A stretch of DNA of 64,000 nt from Corynebacterium pseudogenitalium (GTDB taxonomy: Bacteria; Actinomycetota; Actinomycetes; Mycobacteriales; Mycobacteriaceae): the NCBI RefSeq assembly GCF_024453815.1, contig NZ_CP072934.1, positions 1,674,001 to 1,738,000 on the forward strand, written 5' to 3'. The position numbers were made by a program, and so were the translations under genes. The notes under the pieces were generated by a model, which saw only the letters and a program-made list of their open reading frames with translations, searched no databases and was not told the origin of the DNA. How positions within the stretch are numbered: position 1 is the first letter of the stretch; the number at the start of each line of letters is the position of its first letter. Positions 16,277 to 24,334 of the stretch are shown here, one piece after another.

Positions 16277-17461
16277 CTAATCCCCGATCAGCTGAAATTT
16301 GCTTCCTAAGTACTCTGCCTCCCTGCTAGCCCAATCGCTTTTCTTCACCAAGTTCTCAAAGGACTTATACGAGGCAGCACCAAGAAGCCGCGCAGCATCT
16401 CTCTCAGGAATTTGTCCGGACTTTGCGGCAAAGGTGATCGTCTCAAAGAATCGTCCGCCGACTCGAGACCGAACGAGAACATGGAACGAAGGACCGCCGC
16501 CGCCCTCTTGTGTGGCTTTCTTTTCTTTCCTGACACGGACCAATCGCATAACTTCGTCGAACTCTTGTTGCTCGATCAGGAAAATATCTTTCAAGCGCAA
16601 CAGCATCGCTTCCCTACTGATGCCAAACACGCTTGCCAGAGACGTGACGTTGTCGAGCAAAGAACACTTCTTGTTGTACCGTTCCTTCACTGCAGTCTCT
16701 GGGGCGATGAATGCCGCTGCAAACTCGTTACACCAGCGCCCTACCCGCAGGTGGTCGCTGTGGTCAGAAATACCAGCCTTCGCCAAAGCAACATGACCCA
16801 ACTCGTGGGCGAGACTGAAGAGCTGCGCAGTTTTAGCGTCACTTGTATTCACAAACACCAGGCAGTATTCCCCATCAATCAGGGTGAATCCACGGAACTC
16901 ATCAATACTCAGATGACGTTGAGTAGAGTTTCCAACAATGGCATTCCGGGATACTAGAATCCCTGTATCTTCCATGTGGTGCGTTAGTGTCGTAACTTTT
17001 TCTGGCCCAGCAATAGGAGAAGTCTCATCAAGATCCAGAGCGATGCGAGCCTGGCGAGCGGCCAGGACGGGACTGGTGGAATCTTGGGCAGAGCGCAGAA
17101 TTTCAGGACCGGGAATTCCAACTTCCTCTGCGTAATCCGCGTACCACCCCAAGCGCGCCTCGGCGGAGTGAATAACTTCCTGCAGGTCAGGACTCAACCC
17201 ATCGAGACGCTCATTTCTGACAGTACGAAAATCAGGTAAATCAGTCTCTTCGCCAGAAGGCGCCTGAAGAAGGAGCCTTCCAAATGGGATTCGTGCCTTC
17301 TTCGCTAGTTCCTTCGCTTGGTTGAGCGTCGGACGCTCCTCCCCTGAGCGCCAATCGTTTACCTTGGGAAACGTGGCACGGAGCTTTTCGTCACTGAGTC
17401 CTGTACGTCGCAGCGCCCAGTCCAGCACAGACGGTTCGATATCAACACGCAGAACCCCCAT
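16277..17461 (-). CDS. XRE helix-turn-helix / ImmA-IrrE metalloprotease fusion
   Basis: A 394-residue protein. Residues 1-65 form a Cro/C1-type DNA-binding domain (VLDWALRRTGLSDEKLRATF ... WRSGEERPTLNQAKELAKKA). Residues about 170-290 form an M78 (ImmA/IrrE) zinc peptidase: SLAHELGHVALAKAG gives HExxH, and RWCNEFAAAFIAP supplies the third ligand Glu. Such proteins act as antitoxins or as repressor-cleaving switches (known for the family, for example COG2856 modules and phage ImmA). A strong ribosome site (AAAGGAGG) precedes the ATG. The upstream palindrome TTTAAC-N7-GTTAAA could be its own operator. It probably controls the DUF3644 gene behind it. Confidence 0.87.
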   Translation of the reverse strand: MGVLRVDIEPSVLDWALRRTGLSDEKLRATFPKVNDWRSGEERPTLNQAKELAKKARIPFGRLLLQAPSGEETDLPDFRTVRNERLDGLSPDLQEVIHSAEARLGWYADYAEEVGIPGPEILRSAQDSTSPVLAARQARIALDLDETSPIAGPEKVTTLTHHMEDTGILVSRNAIVGNSTQRHLSIDEFRGFTLIDGEYCLVFVNTSDAKTAQLFSLAHELGHVALAKAGISDHSDHLRVGRWCNEFAAAFIAPETAVKERYNKKCSLLDNVTSLASVFGISREAMLLRLKDIFLIEQQEFDEVMRLVRVRKEKKATQEGGGGPSFHVLVRSRVGGRFFETITFAAKSGQIPERDAARLLGAASYKSFENLVKKSDWASREAEYLGSKFQLIGD

Positions 17462-17516
17462 CGCTTCCCTCCTTTCAATCTTGGTAATGAAAACGGCGCA
17501 ACAGAATTGAGAATAC

Positions 17517-17535
17517 TTTAACTTGCCTGGTTAAA
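17517..17535. promoter_or_regulatory. Palindrome upstream of the XRE-ImmA gene, possible operator
   Basis: TTTAAC (17517-17522), seven bases, GTTAAA (17530-17535), about 60 bases before the start of the XRE-ImmA gene and just behind the stop of the 51-residue gene. Its position suits autoregulation by the XRE domain; that is inference. Confidence 0.4.
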
Positions 17536-17537
17536 CG

Positions 17538-17693
17538 TTAAAACCCAAGGACCCAGCCGAAGAACTCAGTGAGCTTCGAGCGCTTCTTTCTCTTCGGGAG
17601 CGTGAGGTAATCAATCAGCCACTGCTGGTCGATGGGTTGCTGTTTGGGGCGGGTGTTCTTAGGCGGGAGTTGATCCGGTGTGTTGGAATTCAT
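17538..17693 (-). CDS. Small basic protein of the island (51 aa)
   Basis: The frame extends further upstream, but the ATG at 17693 is preceded by GAGGAG at proper spacing, giving 51 residues starting MNSNTPDQLPP. The protein has a Pro/Gln-rich start, a basic cluster KRKKRSK near 34-40 and a hydrophobic end EFFGWVLGF. I do not recognise it. It lies directly upstream of, and on the same strand as, the XRE-ImmA gene, so it might be the first gene of that module. An end rich in aromatic and hydrophobic residues after a basic patch suggests membrane contact. Confidence 0.5.
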   Translation of the reverse strand: MNSNTPDQLPPKNTRPKQQPIDQQWLIDYLTLPKRKKRSKLTEFFGWVLGF

Positions 17694-18007
17694 CGGTCGT
17701 GCTCCTCTCATTGTCGCAGGCCGTTGTGTTTGTTTCAGACTACATGGTTCTGGTACTCGGTTGTGCTCGTTGGGATCCGGCGTGAGCGTTAAAATAGCGT
17801 GATATTCGCTATCGTTAGCGGGCGTTAGCCCCGAGGCAACCTGCTTCAAAAAGGCTGTAGATGCGACTAGGCCCCTCGGGACGCATGTTTTACCTCGTCG
17901 GTGGAGAATGAACTTTGCTCATTTTGTGTTCGTCTGGATAGGAATAGCTTCCTGATCTGAATAGGATCGACGTTATCATTTCGGGAAATCATTGGGAGGC
18001 AGAGCCG

Positions 18008-18526
18008 ATGAGGCTACCTCTAGAGCAGATTGCCAGCGGGTTCAGAACTGACCAATGTGCACTGCAACGGGCCCTCGATGAAGGGGTGGTTCAACTCGAT
18101 ACTGCGGGAACCTTGAGCCTGATGCTTGCCCAAGCATTATCCCGATTTGTTTCAGACGAATTCGAGAACATGTTTGGCTCTGAAGCTTCCTTCTTGGGAA
18201 GCCAACTTGTTTATTCAGAAGCGATCAGTTTCAGCCGTGACAACATTGCGCTGGCAGGCTGGAGTCTCCTGGGTCCGAGTGACCTTGGCATCGCTACTGG
18301 TGGAAGGGAGTTGTTCCAAGTAGAGTGCCTCGAACAGCTCCAGGGCGCGGGTGTGACCGAATGCTCTGATGAGATTTCCGACTATGGTTTCGTGATCCGC
18401 AAGAAAAATCTCAGCGAGATCCAAGCGCTGGCCGACGCCTACATGTTGGGTGACGCACGAGTACAGCAGGCAGTGAGAGATCATCTGCTGGTAGGTAGGC
18501 ACTCGCGTGGCGGCACCGGAACTTAA
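18008..18526 (+). CDS. Hypothetical protein of the island (172 aa)
   Basis: An unrecognised 172-residue protein. GGGAGG at about 17995 is well placed for the ATG. The predicted secondary structure is mixed; the N-terminus (LEQIASGFRTDQCALQRALD) resembles a small helical domain, and there are no membrane segments. It is transcribed away from the XRE-ImmA module, is AT-richer than core genes, and its stop codon abuts an R3-type repeat. The gap 17694-18007 before it holds the divergent promoters and no other gene. Confidence 0.55.
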   Translation: MRLPLEQIASGFRTDQCALQRALDEGVVQLDTAGTLSLMLAQALSRFVSDEFENMFGSEASFLGSQLVYSEAISFSRDNIALAGWSLLGPSDLGIATGGRELFQVECLEQLQGAGVTECSDEISDYGFVIRKKNLSEIQALADAYMLGDARVQQAVRDHLLVGRHSRGGTGT

Positions 18527-18620
18527 AAGCGTGCGCTAAATGCCGTGCGATGCAGGTCGCGCTGTTTGGGCCGGGCTTGGCGGTTTTCGGCGACCAGCGT
18601 CGCACTCCATTAATCACACG
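18527..18620 (-). repeat. R3 palindromic repeat, copy e (reverse orientation)
   Basis: Read on the minus strand this matches the repeats at 42-44 kb: a GGAGTGCGACGCTGGTCGCC arm, a core, then GCGCGACCTGCATCGCAC and GCGCACGCTTTT. The two arms are inverted copies of GTGCGAyGCwGGTCGC. It begins directly at the stop codon of the upstream gene, so it may also end that transcript. Confidence 0.85.
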
Positions 18621-18694
18621 CTGCTAATAGCACGCTGCTAATCGGTCGACGGGAGCGCTCGGGGTGGCGTGGAGCTGGCAGCCTGGTGATTCTC

Positions 18695-18776
18695 CAAATG
18701 GGAGTAAAAGGATTGGAATAATCCAGGTGGGAGCGCGCAAAAAGTGGATTGCAGTAATCCTGTTGCTACCTTTTAG
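18695..18776. other. Twin 15-base palindromes downstream of ftsB
   Basis: GGATTggaatAATCC (18710-18724) and GGATTgcagtAATCC (18746-18760) are spaced 36 bases centre to centre and end in a CCTTTTAG stretch. AATGGGAGTA just before them is also found in the small RNA at about 15080. They may form terminator-type hairpins for the converging genes. No frame of note lies in 18621-18783. Confidence 0.5.
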
Positions 18777-18783
18777 GCTCGGG

Positions 18784-19392
18784 CTACTGCGCTTCAGGCG
18801 CTTCAGGCGCCGCAGGTGCTTCCGCGGGCGCTTCGGGAGCAGGCGATTCTGCCGGGGCGGGCGATTCTTCAGGAGCGTCAGCGGGGACGTCATCGGGGAC
18901 CTCGCGCAGGGAATCCCAGAGGAATACGGCCCAGCCGCGGTCGTCGGGGGTTTCGTCGGAGGTGATGGTGGTGCCGTGGGTCATGCGGGGGTCGATGACT
19001 CGCCAGGCCGACTCGCCGGGCTCCATCACGCCGAGGCGGCGGCGGGCGACCTGGTTGAGATACTCGGGGTCCTCATACTTCGCGATCTCGCGCTCGAGGT
19101 CCGCTTGGCGGCGCTCCAAGTACTCGATGTTTGCCTGGGCGCGCGCGATCTCGTTGCGGCCCTCGTAGAAATTACGAAGTGGGGCTGCTACTGCCACAAG
19201 TACGGCGATGAGCACGATGATGAGCAGGGCGAGCGTCGCTAAATTGGGGGCGGCGAAGCGCGACTCCCTGTTTGCCTTCTGCTCGGCGAGCTGCTGCTTG
19301 CGCTGCTCGCGGGACGCCACGGGCACAGTGCGAGCCAGCCGCTTCCTGCGGCGCTTCACTGTGTGCTTGTCTTGGGGCGTGCCGGTGCTCAT
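18784..19392 (-). CDS. ftsB: Septum formation initiator FtsB/DivIC family
   Basis: About 202 residues: a basic cytoplasmic N-terminus, one membrane segment (LATLALLIIVLIAVLVAVAA), a coiled coil (ARAQANIEYLERRQADLERE) and the family signature EDPEYLNQVARRRLGVMEPGE. The C-terminal 45 residues are a Pro/Glu/Ala-rich tail. It is a divisome protein that connects with FtsL/FtsQ at the septum. ATG 19392 is preferred over 19401 because TACACT lies ten bases before it and a terminator for eno lies between the genes. In relatives it is followed by DUF501 and ppx; here the island intervenes. Confidence 0.88.
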   Translation of the reverse strand: MSTGTPQDKHTVKRRRKRLARTVPVASREQRKQQLAEQKANRESRFAAPNLATLALLIIVLIAVLVAVAAPLRNFYEGRNEIARAQANIEYLERRQADLEREIAKYEDPEYLNQVARRRLGVMEPGESAWRVIDPRMTHGTTITSDETPDDRGWAVFLWDSLREVPDDVPADAPEESPAPAESPAPEAPAEAPAAPEAPEAQ

Positions 19393-19415
19393 AGTGTCCA
19401 TCAGTGTACAGCAGG

Positions 19416-19466
19416 GAAAAACACGACACCCCCTGCCACGCGCGAGCGCGCGATCGGCAGGGGGTG
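19416..19466 (-). terminator. Rho-independent terminator behind eno
   Basis: CACCCCCTGCC (19427-19437) pairs with GGCAGGGGGTG (19456-19466); on the minus strand the hairpin is followed by TCGTGTTTTTCCC. It ends the eno transcript before ftsB. Confidence 0.85.
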
Positions 19467-19482
19467 CGTACGAATCAAGCGA

Positions 19483-20763
<1,281 letters not shown>

Positions 20764-20997
20764 TCATCTCCTTGAGATTGGCCAAACCAAATTTCCGTTA
20801 CCGATTGTTCCAGATCGCAGCAAAAAATGCTTGTTGGCGTTCGTCACACTCGAGCTTTCCCTGCGTTTCCGTGCAGAGATAGGCCCACAACCACGCGATT
20901 TAAGGTCACACCATTCGGAATGTGATCTTCGTCAAACCTTTTGTCCATGCCCGGTTTCGCCCACTTTTGTGGCTTTCTCGGCATGGCTGCGGCACGC

Positions 20998-21810
20998 CTA
21001 CCGGGCGGCGCGCTGGGTGAGCGCGTAGTTCGCAGCGGCATCGCGGACGTTGTGGAGGTACTCGCGCGAGTGGTTATACGTCAGCACCGCATCCGACCAC
21101 CCCTCCGCAGTGGACAGATCGCGCCCGTTCGCACAGAGGAGGTTCGCGGCACTCAGGGCGGCGTCGTCAATTTGCTGCGGGTTTGCTACCCCATCGCCGT
21201 CGGCGTCGCGGCCATAGATCGCCCACGAGCCGGGGATGAACTGCATCGGCCCCACCGCACGGTCGAACTCGGTGTCGCCGTCGAGAGCGCCGCCGTCGGT
21301 GTCCGTAATGAGCGCGAAGTTGCCCGTGCCGTCGAGCGCCGGGCCGATGATCGGCGGCTGCGCCACCCCGTTTTCGTCGAGGCGACCAGCGTCGAACTTC
21401 TTGCCCGTATAGGTGCCATGGCGGGTCTCCACCCAACCGATGCCGGCGAGCGTATTCCACTGCAGATTGCAGGCAGGCCAGGCCTCCGCCGCGATCAGCG
21501 CGGCGTTACCGTAAGCACGCACCGCCTGCGGGTCGACCCCGATCTCCTCCGCGATAGGGGCAGCCCACGCGTGGAGTTCGTTGGCGGTTCGGCCGGGCGC
21601 GTGGACGTCGATAGTCGGCGGTGGCGCGGCAGCGGCCGGGGGCACGTCTTCCGGGACGGGTTGGCGCTGCACGAACTGCTCCGGGCCGCCGAGCGCGCTC
21701 AGCAGGAAGGCCACCAACGCGACAACCATCACCACCGCGCCGACAACAACAAGCAGCGCCACACACCCACACCCGCGCGCACGCCTGCCGGGACGGCCAG
21801 AAAACGTCAT
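20998..21810 (-). CDS. Membrane-anchored lytic transglycosylase (MltB-like)
   Basis: About 270 residues from ATG 21810. A basic start is followed by one membrane segment (ALLVVVGAVVMVVALVAFLL), so the enzyme faces the cell wall. The catalytic part contains WNTLAGIGWVETRHG near 150, where Glu acts as the acid in SLT-type domains, then AVGPMQFIPGSWAIYG and DADGDGVANPQQIDDAALSAA, the usual MltB/SltB signature. It would cleave peptidoglycan glycan strands. The same gene lies upstream of eno in mycobacteria (LpqU-like); here it lacks a lipobox. Confidence 0.88.
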   Translation of the reverse strand: MTFSGRPGRRARGCGCVALLVVVGAVVMVVALVAFLLSALGGPEQFVQRQPVPEDVPPAAAAPPPTIDVHAPGRTANELHAWAAPIAEEIGVDPQAVRAYGNAALIAAEAWPACNLQWNTLAGIGWVETRHGTYTGKKFDAGRLDENGVAQPPIIGPALDGTGNFALITDTDGGALDGDTEFDRAVGPMQFIPGSWAIYGRDADGDGVANPQQIDDAALSAANLLCANGRDLSTAEGWSDAVLTYNHSREYLHNVRDAAANYALTQRAAR

Positions 21811-21932
21811 GGCAGAAGATCCTACACTACCCCCGCAATCCCCAATTTTCACTTGCGTCACACCAGTAACAGGTATGGTGTATCCCGTTCTGTTTTTCAA
21901 GCACCTATTTACAACCTGAAAGTGAGCACCCT

Positions 21933-22361
21933 ATGCGCATTTCCACCCGTATCGCAGCCATCGGCGTCGCAGCCCTGACCGGCCTGGCAGGCCTCGCAGC
22001 ACCAGCAGCACAGGCACAGGACGCCACCTCGCTCCTGCAGCTGGTCAACGGCAACGTCAAGACCATGAACTGCAGCACCCTGCGCGTCACCCTCAACGGC
22101 ACCGGCGTCGCCGGCAAGGACACCACCCGCCAGCAGCTGGTCAACAACCTCAACGGCAAGATCGGCGATTCCATCGCCCTTCGCGTCATGTCCGGCGGCA
22201 CCGTCCAGGCAGTTGCGGACCGCGCGCTGGAGTGCGGCATCGTGAAGCCGGACCCGGTACAGGACTGGGCGAAGCTCCTCGGCAGCTCCCAGACCAACAT
22301 CCCGCCACAGCTGCAGCAGCTGTCCTCCAACCTGGACTTGGGCCAGCTCCTGGCCCGCTAG
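21933..22361 (+). CDS. Small secreted protein with signal peptide
   Basis: A 142-residue protein. Residues 1-29 form a Sec signal peptide (MRISTRIAAIGVAALTGLAG, cleavage after AQA). The mature part is about 113 residues with two cysteines (MNCSTL and LECGIV) that could form a disulfide. Function unknown; small secreted proteins of this kind are common in corynebacteria. The R1 repeat pair follows its stop and could form a transcript-ending hairpin. Confidence 0.8.
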   Translation: MRISTRIAAIGVAALTGLAGLAAPAAQAQDATSLLQLVNGNVKTMNCSTLRVTLNGTGVAGKDTTRQQLVNNLNGKIGDSIALRVMSGGTVQAVADRALECGIVKPDPVQDWAKLLGSSQTNIPPQLQQLSSNLDLGQLLAR

Positions 22362-22386
22362 GTTTTAGGCGCTCGCCCCGTTGCTT

Positions 22387-22560
22387 GCGCACCACATTCC
22401 CGTTTTCCTTCGCCGACTTTTGCATTTCCCCAGGTCACGTAAAGCACGGGAGGGAATTTGGTGTCAGTCCAAGCAGCACGCGCACCACATTCCACGATTC
22501 CGACCGGCGAGCGCGGCAAAAGCCCAGTTCGGGCGAAACCTGTGAGGGAATGTGGTGCGC
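22387..22560. repeat. R1 palindromic repeats, copies a and b in tandem
   Basis: Copy a: GCGCACCACATTCCC (22387-22401) with GGGAATTTGGTG (22452-22463). Copy b: GCGCACCACATTCC (22480-22493) with GGGAATGTGGTGCGC (22546-22560). Both are 75-80 base units with inverted ends. They fill the gap 22362-22592 and sit between the converging genes. A third copy is at about 51969-52044. Confidence 0.88.
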
Positions 22561-22592
22561 ACCCCCGCTAGCGTGCAATCCCCAAAGAAGCC

Positions 22593-23051
22593 CTACTCCA
22601 CTACCAACTTGATCACGTCGGTCGGGCCTTCGTCGCCCGCGAACTCGACGGGCTGGACGGTGGGGGTAATCGGGGCGTGCACATCGACGGGATCGCCGGT
22701 GGTGGCGCCGGGGCAGGCGTCGATAATTGAGGGGTCGAACCACTCGATGGCGGGTGTGCGATCATCGCTGAAGATGACGCCGATGCCGCTCCAGGTCTCC
22801 CAGCGCTGTGAATTGTCGTTGATGCTGTAGACATCGTCGGGGTTGAAGCCCAGGGCCTCCGCCTGCGCCTTGTCTGTGTACGGGCAGAAGAAATAGGCGC
22901 GCTCGGCGTGCTCGCCGGCAACCTGCGACACCGTAAACGGCGTGCCGTCCTGCGCGGCGGCTGCGAAACCCAGGTCTGTCGACTTCCCTGTCGAACACCC
23001 GGCTAGCGCCAGACACCCGAGAGCAAGTGCGGCGAGAACGTTGATGCGCAT
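22593..23051 (-). CDS. Putative lipoprotein
   Basis: A 152-residue protein with a lipoprotein signal (NVLAALALGCLALAGCST), the lipobox LAGC placing the lipidated Cys at about residue 19. The mature domain has two further cysteines (FFCPYTD and DACPGA) and an acidic composition. Function unknown. The gene ends at the R1 repeats and lies nine bases downstream of the OGG-fold gene, so it is probably cotranscribed with it. Confidence 0.78.
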   Translation of the reverse strand: MRINVLAALALGCLALAGCSTGKSTDLGFAAAAQDGTPFTVSQVAGEHAERAYFFCPYTDKAQAEALGFNPDDVYSINDNSQRWETWSGIGVIFSDDRTPAIEWFDPSIIDACPGATTGDPVDVHAPITPTVQPVEFAGDEGPTDVIKLVVE

Positions 23052-23060
23052 AAAAATCTC

Positions 23061-23714
23061 CTATCCTTGGCGGGCGTGCTCGCGTAGTGCGAATTCTACC
23101 GCGTCGAGTGGCAGCTCGGGGGCGTGCTCGTCGCGCCCGGCCTTGATGGCTGCCAGGTAGGTGCCGTATTCCTCGGCAGACCAGTCGCTGGTTACGTCCA
23201 GGCCGGCGCCCTTCGCGCGGTTGGAGCAGATGATGAGCGGCTTCTCGTCGGCGGCCTCCTGTGGGCCGGCCAGGAAGTAGATCAGGCCGGAGGCGAACTT
23301 CGCAGGCAGACCCGTGGCAACGACGGCCTCGTACTGCTGGACCGGCGTGAGCTCACCGGAGCCGACCTTGCGCAGCGCCTGCAGCAGCGCGTTCGCCTTG
23401 CCCTTGTTGCGCAGGAACTGCTGCAGCTTCAGCTGTGCCTGCGCGTTCTTGCCGCCCTGGAACGCGAAGGACGCACCCAGAAAGTCGATGATCTGGTCGC
23501 GAGCAAACTCGGAGTCCACCACATCCTGTGCGAAGGCGAAGACTTCGCGGCGGGTCAGGGTCGCGGTGGCGTCGTCGCGGAAGGGTGGGACGCGGCGCAG
23601 GTTGTGCGGCCAGCCAGTCTTCCAGCGGATCGGGGAAAAGCTGACGGTTTCTTGCGCGACGGCTTCCGCGGTTGGGGAAACGGCCTTGATGGCTTCTGCA
23701 ATCTGGTTTGTCAT
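23061..23714 (-). CDS. Hypothetical protein, probable OGG-like (HhH) fold
   Basis: A 217-residue protein. Pieces such as LTRREVFAFAQDVV, KVGSGELTPVQQYEAVVATG and PAKFASGLIYFLAG ... PLIICSNRAKG follow the layout of actinobacterial proteins described as 8-oxoguanine glycosylase OGG fold, where a Lys-Phe-x-x-x-x-x-Tyr-Phe segment precedes PLI. A catalytic Lys/Asp pair is not certain, so a DNA-repair role is only a suggestion. Its start is 20 bases from the divergent mazG start; the two share a promoter region and both may be leaderless. Confidence 0.5.
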   Translation of the reverse strand: MTNQIAEAIKAVSPTAEAVAQETVSFSPIRWKTGWPHNLRRVPPFRDDATATLTRREVFAFAQDVVDSEFARDQIIDFLGASFAFQGGKNAQAQLKLQQFLRNKGKANALLQALRKVGSGELTPVQQYEAVVATGLPAKFASGLIYFLAGPQEAADEKPLIICSNRAKGAGLDVTSDWSAEEYGTYLAAIKAGRDEHAPELPLDAVEFALREHARQG

Positions 23715-23734
23715 GCGGACTATTGTTACACACT
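23715..23734. promoter_or_regulatory. Divergent leaderless promoter pair, 20 bp
   Basis: TATTGT (23721-23726) lies eight bases before the mazG ATG; on the other strand the same bases read TAACAAT, seven bases before the ATG of the OGG-fold gene. One AT-rich core therefore seems to serve as -10 box in both directions. Confidence 0.6.
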
Positions 23735-24334
23735 ATGACCATCCTCGTGCTTGACCCTCGTTGGCCCGACATGCTGCCCGTTTCGGTAGCGCAGCGCATC
23801 CGCGGACCAGTGGAGTTCACCATGGAAGTTCCCGTCTCCGTGCGTTGGGACCTTGCCGACGCCCCCGACGGCCCCTCCCCCTGGCTCCTCACCACGAACG
23901 AGGACGACGAGGTGGTGCGGGAGCGCATTGCGAAGGGTGAGCACCTCGAGCGGGTGCCCTCGCTCGAGGACCCCGTCCACCAGGCAGTATCCGTCATGCA
24001 CGCGGCGCGCACGCGCGGGCAGTGGGAGCGCTCCATGACGCATGAAACGCTGCTGCCCTACCTCCACGAGGAAACCGAGGAGCTCGCCGCCGCCATCACC
24101 GACAACGAGGGCGACGAAGCCCTGCGCAAAGAGCTTTCCGACGTCCTGTTGCAAGTCCTCTTCCACGCCGAAATCGCGGCAGAGCGCGGCGCGTTCGGGT
24201 TCGCGGAGGTGGCGCAGGGGTTCGTCGATAAGATGAAGGCGCGCTCCCCCTACCTTTTCGACGGCAGCACCGGCACCATCGACGCCGAGACCCAGGACCG
24301 GCTGTGGCAGGAGGCCAAAGCCAAGGGCAACTAG
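23735..24334 (+). CDS. mazG: MazG-type nucleoside triphosphate pyrophosphohydrolase
   Basis: A 199-residue protein. The C-terminal half is a MazG domain with HEETEELAAAI near 110 (the metal-binding E-x-x-E) and LRKELSDVLLQVLFHAEIA near 135 (E-x-x-D). The N-terminal 95 residues (TILVLDPRWPDMLP...) are an actinobacterial extension. It hydrolyses abnormal or excess NTPs to NMP and pyrophosphate. The start is at ATG 23735, directly after a -10 box, so the mRNA is probably leaderless. The gene overlaps the converging dnaG by four bases. Confidence 0.92.
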   Translation: MTILVLDPRWPDMLPVSVAQRIRGPVEFTMEVPVSVRWDLADAPDGPSPWLLTTNEDDEVVRERIAKGEHLERVPSLEDPVHQAVSVMHAARTRGQWERSMTHETLLPYLHEETEELAAAITDNEGDEALRKELSDVLLQVLFHAEIAAERGAFGFAEVAQGFVDKMKARSPYLFDGSTGTIDAETQDRLWQEAKAKGN

